Shown: positions 41,674 through 50,503 of the stretch, in pieces
Layout: each line of letters opens with the position of its first letter
How positions within the stretch are numbered: position 1 is the stretch's first letter
NCBI GenBank assembly: GCA_964410625.1
Contig: CAYPHY010000012.1
Span: 1 to 64,000 of the forward strand
Direction of reading: 5' to 3'
Length of the DNA stretch: 64,000 bases
Source: CAYPHY01 sp964410625
Lineage (GTDB): Bacteria; Chloroflexota; Anaerolineae; Promineifilales; Promineifilaceae
Position numbers and translations under genes: made by a program
The notes under the pieces: generated by a model
Told to the model about the DNA's origin: nothing
What the model saw: the letters and a program-made list of their open reading frames with translations, nothing else
Databases searched by the model: none

Positions 41674-42021
41674 TTATGCCTCTGCTGGATTGTCCATGAA
41701 CAGGAGAATGATTAACAGTAGCTCGATGACTTTTGTCACCATTCCTAACGGCCCCCAGACTTCGGGCCAGTTCATTACAAAATAGGCGATCAGCGTAATC
41801 GCTGTATAGGCGATTAACACCCAGCGAATCAGTCCACGACTTCCAGCCAGTTGAGGGATGAAGTAAAGCGCGGCAATCAATGCCAGGTAACCAAGACCAT
41901 TGAGGATAAAGAGGGGTTGTGTGCCACCCACTAAAAAGCCCAATACAATCAGGTGGATTAATCCCGTTGCAACTGCCAATAAGATGATAAGATAGCGGCG
42001 AGAATTTAACGATGCACTCAT
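41674..42021 (-). CDS. Small four-helix membrane protein (paralogue 2)
   Basis: A 115-aa tandem paralogue of the previous gene, about 60 per cent identical by eye. Start at ATG 42021, four nucleotides after AGGAGTC, in preference to the upstream in-frame codons. The four hydrophobic segments are the same, including ILNGLGYLALIAALYFIPQL and the RxLIRWxLIAYTAxT motif between helices 2 and 3. No recognised family or catalytic residues. Confidence 0.75.
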   Translation of the reverse strand: MSASLNSRRYLIILLAVATGLIHLIVLGFLVGGTQPLFILNGLGYLALIAALYFIPQLAGSRGLIRWVLIAYTAITLIAYFVMNWPEVWGPLGMVTKVIELLLIILLFMDNPAEA

Positions 42022-42098
42022 GACTCCTGTTTCTCCTTTTTCATTATGGGGAACAATAAACAACGACAATCAACGACAAACAACGAATATCTGACCGG

Positions 42099-43127
42099 TC
42101 AATCCACTTGCTCTACTGTAAATCCTTTTGGTTTGCCTCGCAAGTGGTAACCGGCGAGTGTGATGCCCACGGCCGTCAAGAGCGAATCACGGCCGCGAAT
42201 CAATAAACCGGCGCTGAGACCAACGGCCGGATCAAGCCCCAACAGCCGGAAAGCGACCACCTGACTCGTTTCCAACGCCCCCAGTCCGGCGGGAAGCAGC
42301 AACAAGTTGGCGACATGGGCGGCCGTGATCGCCGTCACCAATTGCGGCACGGTCAGCGGGATACCCAGAAAGGCTACCATCAGCCAAAATTCTGCCAGAA
42401 TCAGCAGCCATCCAACTAGCGAAACGAGGATAGCCAGCAACAACATCCCCGGCGCATCGTGATAGAAGCAGCCCGCCTGGTTTTCGGCCGTGCGTAGCGT
42501 CGTCACTGCTTGCTGCAAGCGTATCTGCCAGGCTGGGCGGCGCTGACCCACCGGCAGCGAGGCCATTTTGCCGACCAATGTGCTAATGGGATAACGGCCG
42601 CTGCTGGTTACCAGGAGATAGCCAACCGGCAAACAGGCAATGGTGCCCAGCAAGACGGCCGCTTGCTCTCCGCTGCCTATCGGCAACAGTCGCCAGCGCA
42701 CCACAGCCAATACACCCACCGTCAGAAAGACAAAGCTGACAATCACTTCTAATAGCTTATCCAGCGTCATCGCCGCAATAGCCGTTGGGCGCGGCACGCC
42801 GTGGTTGCGCTCGACCAGCAACACTTGCAGCGGTTCACCACCAAAGTGTGGCCCTGGGGTGATATAGCTAACGGCAAAGGCGGCCAGCCGGTAGTTGAGC
42901 AATGGGAAAAAGGGAACAGCGTACCCCTGACCGCGCAATAGCAGCCACCAACGGCCGTTCAGCGCCAGCAACACCAGCCCATTCGCCAACACCAACGCTC
43001 CGATCTCCCAACCCTCTAAGCGCTGGATGGTCAACAACGCTTCACGCAGCGAGACGGTGCGGACAACCCACAGTATGAGAACGGCCACCACGACCCAGGA
43101 CAGAATATTCAGCAAGCGACGTTTCAT
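42099..43127 (-). CDS. UPF0104 / lysylphosphatidylglycerol-synthase-type membrane protein
   Basis: A 342-aa integral membrane protein with about eight helices. It matches the flippase-like domain of MprF N-termini and UPF0104 proteins (NGRWWLLLRGQGY, YITPGPHFGGEPLQVLLVER, AAMTLDKLLEVIVSFVFLTV, PAGLGALETSQVVAFRLLGL). Such proteins move or handle lipid-linked substrates. It lies next to a CDP-alcohol phosphatidyltransferase on the same strand, which suggests handling of a specialised lipid or lipid-linked glycoconjugate. No soluble aminoacyl-transferase domain is attached. Confidence 0.85.
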   Translation of the reverse strand: MKRRLLNILSWVVVAVLILWVVRTVSLREALLTIQRLEGWEIGALVLANGLVLLALNGRWWLLLRGQGYAVPFFPLLNYRLAAFAVSYITPGPHFGGEPLQVLLVERNHGVPRPTAIAAMTLDKLLEVIVSFVFLTVGVLAVVRWRLLPIGSGEQAAVLLGTIACLPVGYLLVTSSGRYPISTLVGKMASLPVGQRRPAWQIRLQQAVTTLRTAENQAGCFYHDAPGMLLLAILVSLVGWLLILAEFWLMVAFLGIPLTVPQLVTAITAAHVANLLLLPAGLGALETSQVVAFRLLGLDPAVGLSAGLLIRGRDSLLTAVGITLAGYHLRGKPKGFTVEQVD

Positions 43128-43157
43128 AAGCAGTAGAGATAATCAGCCAATCTACAT

Positions 43158-44378
43158 TTAATCCGCGTTCAACAACGTCCCATTTTTACTTCCAAGCCGT
43201 TCCTGGAAAAAGCGTTCTTCGACCGGCCACAACGAGCCAACACCCGTTCCCAGGAGCATCAAGAGAATGGCACAGACCAATGCAATGCCGTTGTCCCCTT
43301 GCAAGCCGCGAGTCGCGATGTCGAAGCCAATGGGGAAAACAAGTGCCATAGCCGCTGGACGGCCGAGAATCCCCAACACCGCCAGCACCGTGCCAACGCA
43401 ACCGGCTACCGCCAGCAACGCCGTCAAAAGTCCGGCAATGGGTACGCCCCAGGAAAGAAGCAAGGACTCCCAGTTAGACGGCCGCCAGGCAGGTTCGGCC
43501 GCAGCAAATATCAAAAGCATCGTTACCAGCAAGGCTCCACGCCAGAGCAAGGGGAGATAGCGGCCGAATAGCTGGTAGAGCTGTGCCTGTGCTCTTTGAT
43601 AGGCGGCGCTTTGGGGATTAATCGTCCCACTGACCACCAACCAGTCGCGCAAGAAGCTAACGGCCGTTGCACCACCGAAGAGCAGACCGGCAATGAGCGC
43701 CATCGGCCGCGGCAGAATCGGCCACAACACCGCGCTGAGAAAGCCCATCTGGAACCCGGCGGAAATACGGCGATGGATGCTCGGCGTCATCTCATAGATC
43801 GGCAAGTTCAGCCGTTTTCGTAGCCAGATACCAAAGATGAAAAAGTATCGCGCCAGGCCCAATGCCAGGTACCACCAGGGAAGTTGACCAAAGGAGATGG
43901 CGAGCAAGATAACCACAATGGTCCCCAGCCCGTCAAACTCCATATCGAGAGTGCCGCCGAGGGTGGTGGTGTGGTTGGCACGGCGGGCAACATAGCCATC
44001 GAGGTAGTCAGCGACGTCGGCCATGGTATAAAGCAACACAATCCCCCAGGCCAGCGCTCCCAAAGGCCAGGGGCCAAAGAGAAAACCGGCCAACAGTCCA
44101 ATACATAGCCCGCGAATGAGCGAAAGATGATTACCAGGGCCGAGCGTAGCCAGCAACTCCCCCGTTTCCGAATGGGTATTATCCGCCAGCCCGCGCCACA
44201 ACACCCATAGCCCATAAGCCAATGCCATACCGGAGAGCAACAGCCAGCGAGCGTGGTTCGGCCAGATCGGCCGCAACAACCAGTAGCTCGCCAACCAGAC
44301 AACCAGCCAAACGGCCGCTACCACAGACCACTGCCATCTTAAAGATTTCAAAATCGGGCTGTCTTTCGTCAAGACCAT
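43158..44378 (-). CDS. CDP-alcohol phosphatidyltransferase family protein
   Basis: A 406-aa polytopic membrane protein. It contains a perfect CDP-alcohol phosphatidyltransferase signature (Asp-Gly-x2-Ala-Arg-x8-Gly-x3-Asp-x3-Asp) in DYLDGYVARRANHTTTLGG followed by TLDMEFD. The family swaps CMP for an alcohol on a CDP-activated lipid or CDP-alcohol. At 406 aa it is about twice the usual length, with extra helices at both ends. First gene of the minus-strand half of the cluster, 30 bp before the flippase-like gene, so probably one operon. Alcohol substrate unknown; inositol-type or a pathway-specific polyol is possible. Confidence 0.85.
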   Translation of the reverse strand: MVLTKDSPILKSLRWQWSVVAAVWLVVWLASYWLLRPIWPNHARWLLLSGMALAYGLWVLWRGLADNTHSETGELLATLGPGNHLSLIRGLCIGLLAGFLFGPWPLGALAWGIVLLYTMADVADYLDGYVARRANHTTTLGGTLDMEFDGLGTIVVILLAISFGQLPWWYLALGLARYFFIFGIWLRKRLNLPIYEMTPSIHRRISAGFQMGFLSAVLWPILPRPMALIAGLLFGGATAVSFLRDWLVVSGTINPQSAAYQRAQAQLYQLFGRYLPLLWRGALLVTMLLIFAAAEPAWRPSNWESLLLSWGVPIAGLLTALLAVAGCVGTVLAVLGILGRPAAMALVFPIGFDIATRGLQGDNGIALVCAILLMLLGTGVGSLWPVEERFFQERLGSKNGTLLNAD

Positions 44379-44625
44379 AGGCTCTCTTCTACTGTGCTAT
44401 ATTCTCCATTGCGTTTATCTGCTTGTTCGGACAGCCTCGGATTGTATCCGTTTCCCTGGATACCTGGCTAACAAACCGTCAGTACAAGACCAACTACCTT
44501 ATAATACGGGTGATCTCCTTCTGTCGATCTCTTTATTAATGGTAAATGATTAGCAGCCCATGGTTGCCGGTTCGCCCGCATACAGGCCAAATTTTCAGGC
44601 ACGTTGTAGAATACCATAAGTAATT
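44379..44625. other. Divergent intergenic region with candidate -10 elements
   Basis: 247 bp between divergent genes. TATAAT near 44502-44507 and TAGAAT at 44607-44612 both read on the plus strand. The second would start transcription about 7 nt before the ATG of the DUF1801 gene. No convincing -35 accompanies either. No repeats of the local families. Confidence 0.35.
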
Positions 44626-45006
44626 ATGGCAACGTATCAAACCAAACCCACGACCTTCGACGAACTGATTGCTCCGTATTCGACCGACGTCCAAGCAATC
44701 GCCGGATGGCTACGAGGTCTGATTCAAGAGGCATTGCCCGACGCGGCCGAGAACATCTACGGCGGCGCAAAAATTGGCAACGCCCTATATAGCATTGGCG
44801 ATGCCAGTCATGTGATTTGCGGCATCCAACCGGCGGCCGATCTGTGCCGCCTCTTCATCCACAACGTCCACAACGTGAAACATCCCGAACTTAAAATCGA
44901 AGGCAGCGGCAAAAACGCCCGGCATGTGAAGGTGCGCGAGGTGGGGAAACCGTCGGCCGAGGCGTTGAAGTGGTTGCTGGAGCAAGCTATCGTTAATAAA
45001 AATTGA
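44626..45006 (+). CDS. DUF1801 domain protein
   Basis: A 126-aa cytoplasmic protein of the YdhG/DUF1801 type (FDELIAPYSTDVQAIAGWLR, NIYGGAKIGNALYSIG, and the closing KNARHVKVREVGKPSAEALK). The family has a small alpha/beta fold of unknown biochemical role. ATG 44626; a TAGAAT at 44607-44612 suggests a short-leader or leaderless transcript. Confidence 0.82.
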   Translation: MATYQTKPTTFDELIAPYSTDVQAIAGWLRGLIQEALPDAAENIYGGAKIGNALYSIGDASHVICGIQPAADLCRLFIHNVHNVKHPELKIEGSGKNARHVKVREVGKPSAEALKWLLEQAIVNKN

Positions 45007-45020
45007 AATCCTTTTAGCAA

Positions 45021-46133
45021 ATGAGTCTTCTGTTGTCTTTCAATCAAGTTTTGTCGCTACGCCTAGTTGCATAAAGGCTGACCAGTCTAAGCAGCAAATC
45101 AACTGTTGTAGAAGTCGTCAGTGATTCGGGTGGCCTGCAAGCACAAGACGTAGCGGCCGTCACCCTCTCCATTCGGCCGCGCAGCCACAACCTCACTGCG
45201 GCCGATGTGAAACAGGCCATTGAAGTTGAGCGTTCCGTTGTCCGTACCTGGGCAATGCGGGGGACATTGCATTTGGTAGCGGCCGATGACCTGGGCTGGA
45301 TGCTCTCCCTCTTTGGGCCGGTGTTCAGCAAGGGAACCCGGCGACGACGGCTAGAATTGGGGTTGGACGATGCGCTAAGCGAGAAAGCAGTCCAGGCGAT
45401 TGACGAAATTCTGGCCGCTTCCGGACCGCTGCTTCGTGCCGAACTGGCGGAGCAGTTAGACGCTCGTGGCATCCCCACCGCCGGGCAGGCCATCGCCCAT
45501 GCCGTCAGCTATGCGGCCATGCATGGCGTGCTTTGCTTTGGCCCCGACCGCAATGGCAAACCAACCTATGCCCGCCTCGATGATTGGGTGAAACGGCCGT
45601 CTGCCCCACCACAAGAAGAAGCCCTTCGTGAACTGGCCCGCCGCTACCTGGCTGCCTATGGCCCGGCGACAACGGCCGATCTCGCCGCCTGGTCTGGCCT
45701 GCCGATGGCCCAGGTGCGCCAGGCATGGGAAAGCATCGCCGACGAGGTGCTGGAAGTGGAGATAGACGGCCGCCCTGCCTGGATGTTGCAAGCCCATGCC
45801 GAGCGATTGGAAGAACGGCCGCCGCAAACGCCTATTGTCCGCCTACTCCCCGCCTTCGACACCTATCTACTCGGCTATGCCAGCCGCGACTGGATGCTTG
45901 AGCCGGCCTATGCGAAGCGCGTTAACGCTGGGGGAGGTATGATCCGGCCGACGCTACTGGTGGACGGCCGAATCGTCGGCACATGGAAGCTCAATAAGCG
46001 CCGCAAACAGCAGGAAGTCGTTGTGGAACCGTTTGAGGAGTTAGCAACGGCCGTTGGCGATGGGCTAGAAGAAGAAGTAAAAAACCTATCACGCTTTCTG
46101 GAAACAAAGGTGACTTTGCTACTACAACGTTAG
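45021..46133 (+). pseudogene. Winged-helix DNA-binding protein (HTH_42/AlkZ-like) interrupted by an in-frame TAA
   Basis: From ATG 45021 the frame reads MSLLLSFNQVLSLRLVA, then TAA (45072-45074), then continues unbroken as RLTSLSSKSTVVEVVSDSGG, LQAQDVAAVTLSIRP, ERSVVRTWAMRGTLHLVAADD and so on to 46133. The family normally begins with an xLxxRLxxQRL segment followed by GLQAQD, so the real gene includes the part before the stop. The stop replaces what is probably Gln (CAA). The downstream 308 codons could still be translated from GTG 45207, lacking the first helix-turn-helix part. Relatives include DNA glycosylase AlkZ-like proteins that unhook crosslinks. Function here may be lost. Confidence 0.75.
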
Positions 46134-46162
46134 CCATTTAGACGAACTATTAAGAGGTTGGC

Positions 46163-46453
46163 ATGAACGGTGTAGTAGTTGACATTCAAGAAGTAACTGT
46201 AACAGATGATTCGCTGACAGTTGATTTAGTAGACGGCCGATCCATTAGCGTTCCATTGGCCTGGTATCCTCGCTTGTATCATGGAACACCAGAAGAGCGT
46301 AACAATTGGCGACTTATCGGCCGTGGCGTAGGGATTCATTGGCCTGATCTGGACGAAGACTTAAGTGTTGAAGGCATCATTTTGGGACGGCCGTCAAACG
46401 AAAACCAACGCTCCTTACAACGCTGGTTGGAAGAACGACAACAGAAAGAATAA
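46163..46453 (+). CDS. DUF2442 domain protein
   Basis: A 96-aa protein matching DUF2442 (VTVTDDSLTVDLVDGRSISV, PLAWYPRLYHGTPEERNNWR, IGRGVGIHWPDLDEDLSVEG). These small proteins are usually next to a DUF4160 partner in a putative toxin-antitoxin-like pair; no such partner is visible here. ATG 46163 follows AAGAGG. Convergent with an aldo/keto reductase 12 bp away. Confidence 0.85.
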   Translation: MNGVVVDIQEVTVTDDSLTVDLVDGRSISVPLAWYPRLYHGTPEERNNWRLIGRGVGIHWPDLDEDLSVEGIILGRPSNENQRSLQRWLEERQQKE

Positions 46454-46464
46454 TCGTTCTGAGA

Positions 46465-47448
46465 CTACCAATAGTGATGAACCTGCGGCCGAATCCGTTC
46501 CTCATATAGCTTCTGCACCTGGGACATGGTTTCTGCGGGAATGGATGGCAGATCGGCCGCGCTGACATTTTCCTCCACTTGCTCCACCCGTTTCGCCCCT
46601 GGAATAGCGGCCGTCACCGCCTCGTGCATTAAAATCCAACGTAATGCAAACTGGGTCATCGTCATCCCGGTTGGAACGAGGGTGCGTAGCTGCTCAACGG
46701 CCGCCAGTTGCGCCTCGTAATCAATGCCAGAGAAGGTCTCCCCCTTATCAAATGACTCCCCCTCGCGGTTGAAATGGCGATGGTCGTTGGCGGCAAAGGC
46801 AGTCTGGCGGTTCATTTTGCCGGTCAGCATCCCTGATGAAAGCGGCACACGAGCGAGAATGCCCACCTGCTTGCGCTGTGCTTCGCGGAAAAAGAGGTCA
46901 GACGGCCGCTGGCGAAAAATATTAAAGATGATCTGCACCGACTGTACATTAGGATACTCAATCGCCTTCAGCGCTTCCTCCACCTTCTCCACGCTAACGC
47001 CATAGAAACGCAGCTTGCCCTGCTTCACCAGCTCATCCAGCGCGTCGAACGCCTCCGGCATATAGTAGACGGCCGTAGGTGGACAATGGAGTTGCAACAA
47101 GTCAATCGCCTCGGTCTGTAAATTACCCAGACTGCGCTCGACAAAGCGCGTCAGGTTTTCCCGCGTATACCCCTCGGCCACATGAGGATTCAGGCGGCGA
47201 CCAGCTTTGGTGGCAATGAGGATTGGCTCGCTGCGTTCACGGCGCAAGCGGCCGAGCAACCGTTCGCTATGACCATCGCCATAGACATCGGCCGTGTCGA
47301 AAAAGTTCACACCCAGATCAACCGCGCGGTTGAGCGCCGCAAACGATTCTTCATCATCCACATCCCCCCAACTACTGCCAATGGCCCACGCGCCAAAACT
47401 GATTGTCGAAATGTCATAGCCTGTGCGGCCGAGTGTACGATACTCCAT
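46465..47448 (-). CDS. Aldo/keto reductase
   Basis: A 327-aa AKR with the catalytic tetrad visible: Asp and Tyr in FFDTADVYGDG, Lys in LIATKAGRRL, and His in LLQLHCPPT. The cofactor loop AAIPGAKRVEQVEEN is standard. It is distinct from the first AKR in the window and closer to the YghZ/general stress type. It is a cytoplasmic NAD(P)H-linked carbonyl reductase of unknown substrate. The SDR gene upstream on the same strand ends 79 bp away, so they may be co-regulated. Confidence 0.9.
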   Translation of the reverse strand: MEYRTLGRTGYDISTISFGAWAIGSSWGDVDDEESFAALNRAVDLGVNFFDTADVYGDGHSERLLGRLRRERSEPILIATKAGRRLNPHVAEGYTRENLTRFVERSLGNLQTEAIDLLQLHCPPTAVYYMPEAFDALDELVKQGKLRFYGVSVEKVEEALKAIEYPNVQSVQIIFNIFRQRPSDLFFREAQRKQVGILARVPLSSGMLTGKMNRQTAFAANDHRHFNREGESFDKGETFSGIDYEAQLAAVEQLRTLVPTGMTMTQFALRWILMHEAVTAAIPGAKRVEQVEENVSAADLPSIPAETMSQVQKLYEERIRPQVHHYW

Positions 47449-47527
47449 ATTTTCCTACCTCTTATTCAATAGGACAGATTGCAACACCTATTTTCTGCCT
47501 ACTGCCAACTGCTCAGTGACTACTTTC

Positions 47528-48298
47528 TCACCGCGCCGTCCAACCGCCATCAATCAAGATCGTTTCACCCGTGATCAGCGAAGCGGCCGGAGAAGCCAGA
47601 AAAACAACCGCCCCCGCCACCTCCATTGGCTCGCCAATCCGGTGCAGCGCGGCGATCCGCTCAATAGTATCTGCGCGAAATGCCGGATCGGCCAGGGCCG
47701 CTTCTGTGCCAGGCGTGGCGATAAAAGTGGGCGCGACCGCATTGACCGTAATGTTATACCGGCCCCATTCCACCGCCAAACACTTCGTCAGATGGGCGAT
47801 GGCCGCCTTGGTCATGCAGTAAACGGATTCGGTAGGTAGCGCGACAAAACCGGCTTGCGAACTCATATTGATGATCCGGCCGTACCCCTGCTTGATCATC
47901 ACTCGTCCAGCCGCCTGGCTGGTGAAAAACGTCCCTTTCAAATTCACTGCCAGCGTGCTATCAAAGTCAGCTTCGTTGACATTTTCTGCCAGATTGGTGG
48001 GCGCAATCCCGGCATTGTTGACGAGAATATCGAGACGGCCGAAATGGGCGACCGCCTGCTCAACGGCCGTCTGGATTTCCTCCATTCGCCCAACGTCCAT
48101 CTGCAACGGCAAGGCACGACGGCCGAGGGCCTCAATCTCGCCCACCACGCCGCTATCCTGCTCAACACGGCGCAAGCCCAACGCCACATCTGCTCCAGCA
48201 TGGGCCAGTGCCAGCGCGATCGCTCGCCCCAGCCCTCGCCCCGCCCCGGTCACCAACGCTACCTGATCACTCAACTCAAATCGCGGAAAATCATTCAT
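47528..48298 (-). CDS. SDR-family oxidoreductase
   Basis: A 256-aa classical short-chain dehydrogenase: cofactor motif VTGAGRGLG, NNAG motif (LVNNAGIAP), catalytic Ser in NMSSQAG, YCMTK (Tyr-x3-Lys) and the C-terminal TGETILIDGGW typical of FabG-like enzymes. The Arg in VALGLRR near the end of beta-2 favours NADP. Cytoplasmic; substrate unknown. Divergent from the holin/phosphatase gene. Confidence 0.92.
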   Translation of the reverse strand: MNDFPRFELSDQVALVTGAGRGLGRAIALALAHAGADVALGLRRVEQDSGVVGEIEALGRRALPLQMDVGRMEEIQTAVEQAVAHFGRLDILVNNAGIAPTNLAENVNEADFDSTLAVNLKGTFFTSQAAGRVMIKQGYGRIINMSSQAGFVALPTESVYCMTKAAIAHLTKCLAVEWGRYNITVNAVAPTFIATPGTEAALADPAFRADTIERIAALHRIGEPMEVAGAVVFLASPAASLITGETILIDGGWTAR

Positions 48299-48385
48299 CT
48301 CTACGGTTTCGCCACAACCATGCTCCTATTGTAAAATCACTTATGCCAACAGGCATTATATCGCTATCTGGAATAAGCACATAGG

Positions 48386-50503
48386 ATGACGAATGAACAA
48401 AGACGGCCGCGCCTTGTCCAGCATCCGCTCATGCGTGTCTTGTTGATTTGGGCGATAGAAAGCCTGGCGTTGGCGCTCCTCGCTTACCTGCCGGTAGGAA
48501 TTTCAGTGACCGATCTGCCCTCGGCCGTTCTGGCGGCGGCGGTCATCGGTCTGCTCAACGCCCTGCTTTGGCCGATGCTCACCAATATCTTGCTCCCCTT
48601 TGCCGTTTTCACGCTGGGTTTGTTTGCCCTGGCGCTCAATGGCGTGATCATCTTGTTGGCCGGGCTGCTGGTTCCCGGTTTTGAGGTAGCCAGCCTGGGC
48701 GCGGCCGTCTGGACGGCGATTGGATTGACGGCCGTCAACACCATTGCCAGTTCCCTGCTGACGATAGATGATGATAGCTCCTGGTTCCGCAATGTCGTGC
48801 GCCGACGGGCCAAGCGCATGGTCAGGCCAGAGGAGACGGCCGTACCCGGTGTCTTGTTCCTGGAAATTGACGGCCTTTCCGCGCCGGTGCTGCGGAAGGG
48901 GATGCGTGAAGGGTATGCGCCGACGATGAAGCGCTGGCTGGAACGGGGGAGCCACCGCTTGCAAGAGTGGGAAACGGACCTCTCTTCGCAAACGTCGGCC
49001 AGCCAGGCCGGTATCCTGCATGGCAACAACCACAACATCCCTGCCTTTCGCTGGTATGACCGCCAGCGCCGCCAGATCGTCTCCTCTAGCAATCTCGATG
49101 AGGTCGCCAGCCTGGAACGGGAACTCTCTGATGGCAATGGGCTATTGGCCGGTGGCGGCGCCAGCCGCGGCAACCTGCTCTCCGGGGATGCTCCCATCGT
49201 CAGCACAACCGCCAGCGCGATTAAAGATTTCTCCAGATTTCACACCGCCGATTTCTACGCCTACTTTGCCAATCCCTATAATTTCATCCGCACGCTGTTG
49301 CTGGGGCTGTGGGATATGGTTCTCGAAAAGTGGCAGTTTTGGCAGGCGCGGCGAAAAAATGTGTACCCACTGCTGGATCGCCGCCACCGCGGCGGCAAAT
49401 ATCCGTTGTTGCGGATGTTCACCACCATTTTGATGCGCGAACTGAACATCTACACGCTGATCGGTGATATCTATTCGGGGACGCCGGTCGCTTATGCCAC
49501 CTTTGTCGGCTATGATGAGGTAGCGCACCACTCCGGCGTCGAATCGGCCGACGCGCTGGATATTTTATACAAGCTAGATGAGCAATTCGCCCGCTTGGAG
49601 AGCGCGGCGCGGCAAGCCCCCCGCCCCTATCACTTTGTCATCCTCTCCGATCATGGGCAAAGCGGCGGGGCGACCTTCCGCCAGCGTTATGGTCTGACTT
49701 TACAAGAGCTGGTGCAGCAATTGGCGAAGACAGCGCGGATCACGGCCGTCATGGAGACAAACGAATCCTGGGGACATCTCAATGTGTTGATGAGCGACGC
49801 CGTGCGGCATGGGGAGAAATCGGGGCAGATGTTGCGCCGCGCGGTGGAGCGGGGACTGGTAGATGGAGAAACCAAACTGGGGCCACACACTATTGATTGG
49901 GATGAGTGGGAAGAGATGGACGAGGCGGCACACCTGCTGGTGCTGGCTTCCGGCAATTTAGGGCTGGTCTATTTGACCGGCCGCGACCAGCGGGCGACCC
50001 TGGAAGAGATTGAGCTGCACTACCCTGGCTTGCTGGAGGGGCTGGCGCAACATCCCGGCGTGGGCTGGATCATGGTCCATTCGGCCGCACAAGGGGCGGT
50101 GGTCATTGGCAAGCACGGCCGCTACTATCTGGAGGAGGACCGCCTGGAAGGGGGACACCCACTGTTGGGCTTTGGCCCCCACGCCGCCGACCACTTGCGC
50201 CGCTATGACCGCTTTCCCGACGCGCCGGATATTTATGTCAACAGCTTTTATGATGCTACGACCAACGAAGTGGCCGCCTATGAGGAGTTGATCGGCTGTC
50301 ATGGCGGGCTAGGTGGGTATCAGACACGGCCGTTTATCCTCTATCCCGCCCACTGGAGGATTGACGAGGCCCCGCTGGTTGGCGCGGCGGCCGTCTACCG
50401 CCAGTTCAAACGGTGGTTGCGCCAGGTAAATCAATCGCCGGATGTCGTTGAGGACGCGGCTAGTCACAGATTGCACAGAGCAACCAGGAGCACTACCCGT
50501 TAA
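48386..50503 (+). CDS. Holin-like membrane domain fused to alkaline-phosphatase-superfamily domain
   Basis: A 705-aa protein. The first about 130 residues hold four membrane helices of the phage-holin-4/YvlD type (AAVIGLLNALLWPMLTNILL, FALALNGVIILLAGLLVPGF). The large remainder is an alkaline phosphatase/type I phosphodiesterase fold: FLEIDGLSAPVLRKGM with the first metal Asp, a nucleophile region around SQTSASQAGILHGNN, YDEVAHHSG and FVILSDHGQSGG. It should hydrolyse a phosphate ester or phosphodiester near the membrane. A short AGG sits right before ATG 48386. Its TAA overlaps the stop of the convergent DUF4037 gene. Confidence 0.83.
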   Translation: MTNEQRRPRLVQHPLMRVLLIWAIESLALALLAYLPVGISVTDLPSAVLAAAVIGLLNALLWPMLTNILLPFAVFTLGLFALALNGVIILLAGLLVPGFEVASLGAAVWTAIGLTAVNTIASSLLTIDDDSSWFRNVVRRRAKRMVRPEETAVPGVLFLEIDGLSAPVLRKGMREGYAPTMKRWLERGSHRLQEWETDLSSQTSASQAGILHGNNHNIPAFRWYDRQRRQIVSSSNLDEVASLERELSDGNGLLAGGGASRGNLLSGDAPIVSTTASAIKDFSRFHTADFYAYFANPYNFIRTLLLGLWDMVLEKWQFWQARRKNVYPLLDRRHRGGKYPLLRMFTTILMRELNIYTLIGDIYSGTPVAYATFVGYDEVAHHSGVESADALDILYKLDEQFARLESAARQAPRPYHFVILSDHGQSGGATFRQRYGLTLQELVQQLAKTARITAVMETNESWGHLNVLMSDAVRHGEKSGQMLRRAVERGLVDGETKLGPHTIDWDEWEEMDEAAHLLVLASGNLGLVYLTGRDQRATLEEIELHYPGLLEGLAQHPGVGWIMVHSAAQGAVVIGKHGRYYLEEDRLEGGHPLLGFGPHAADHLRRYDRFPDAPDIYVNSFYDATTNEVAAYEELIGCHGGLGGYQTRPFILYPAHWRIDEAPLVGAAAVYRQFKRWLRQVNQSPDVVEDAASHRLHRATRSTTR

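Noticed and set aside
42990..43030. Another GAGATTG repeat insertion, in the UPF0104 gene (QRLEGWEIGALV)
   Set aside because: Only about two weak units are recognisable, too little to tell from chance.
29393..46133. Genome-wide reassignment of TAG/TAA to Gln
   Set aside because: Many intact genes in the window end in TAA or TAG followed by non-coding repeats, so these codons function as stops.
48386..50503. Prophage remnant because of the holin-like domain
   Set aside because: The domain is fused to a phosphatase and no other phage genes lie nearby; the YvlD-type domain is common on chromosomes.
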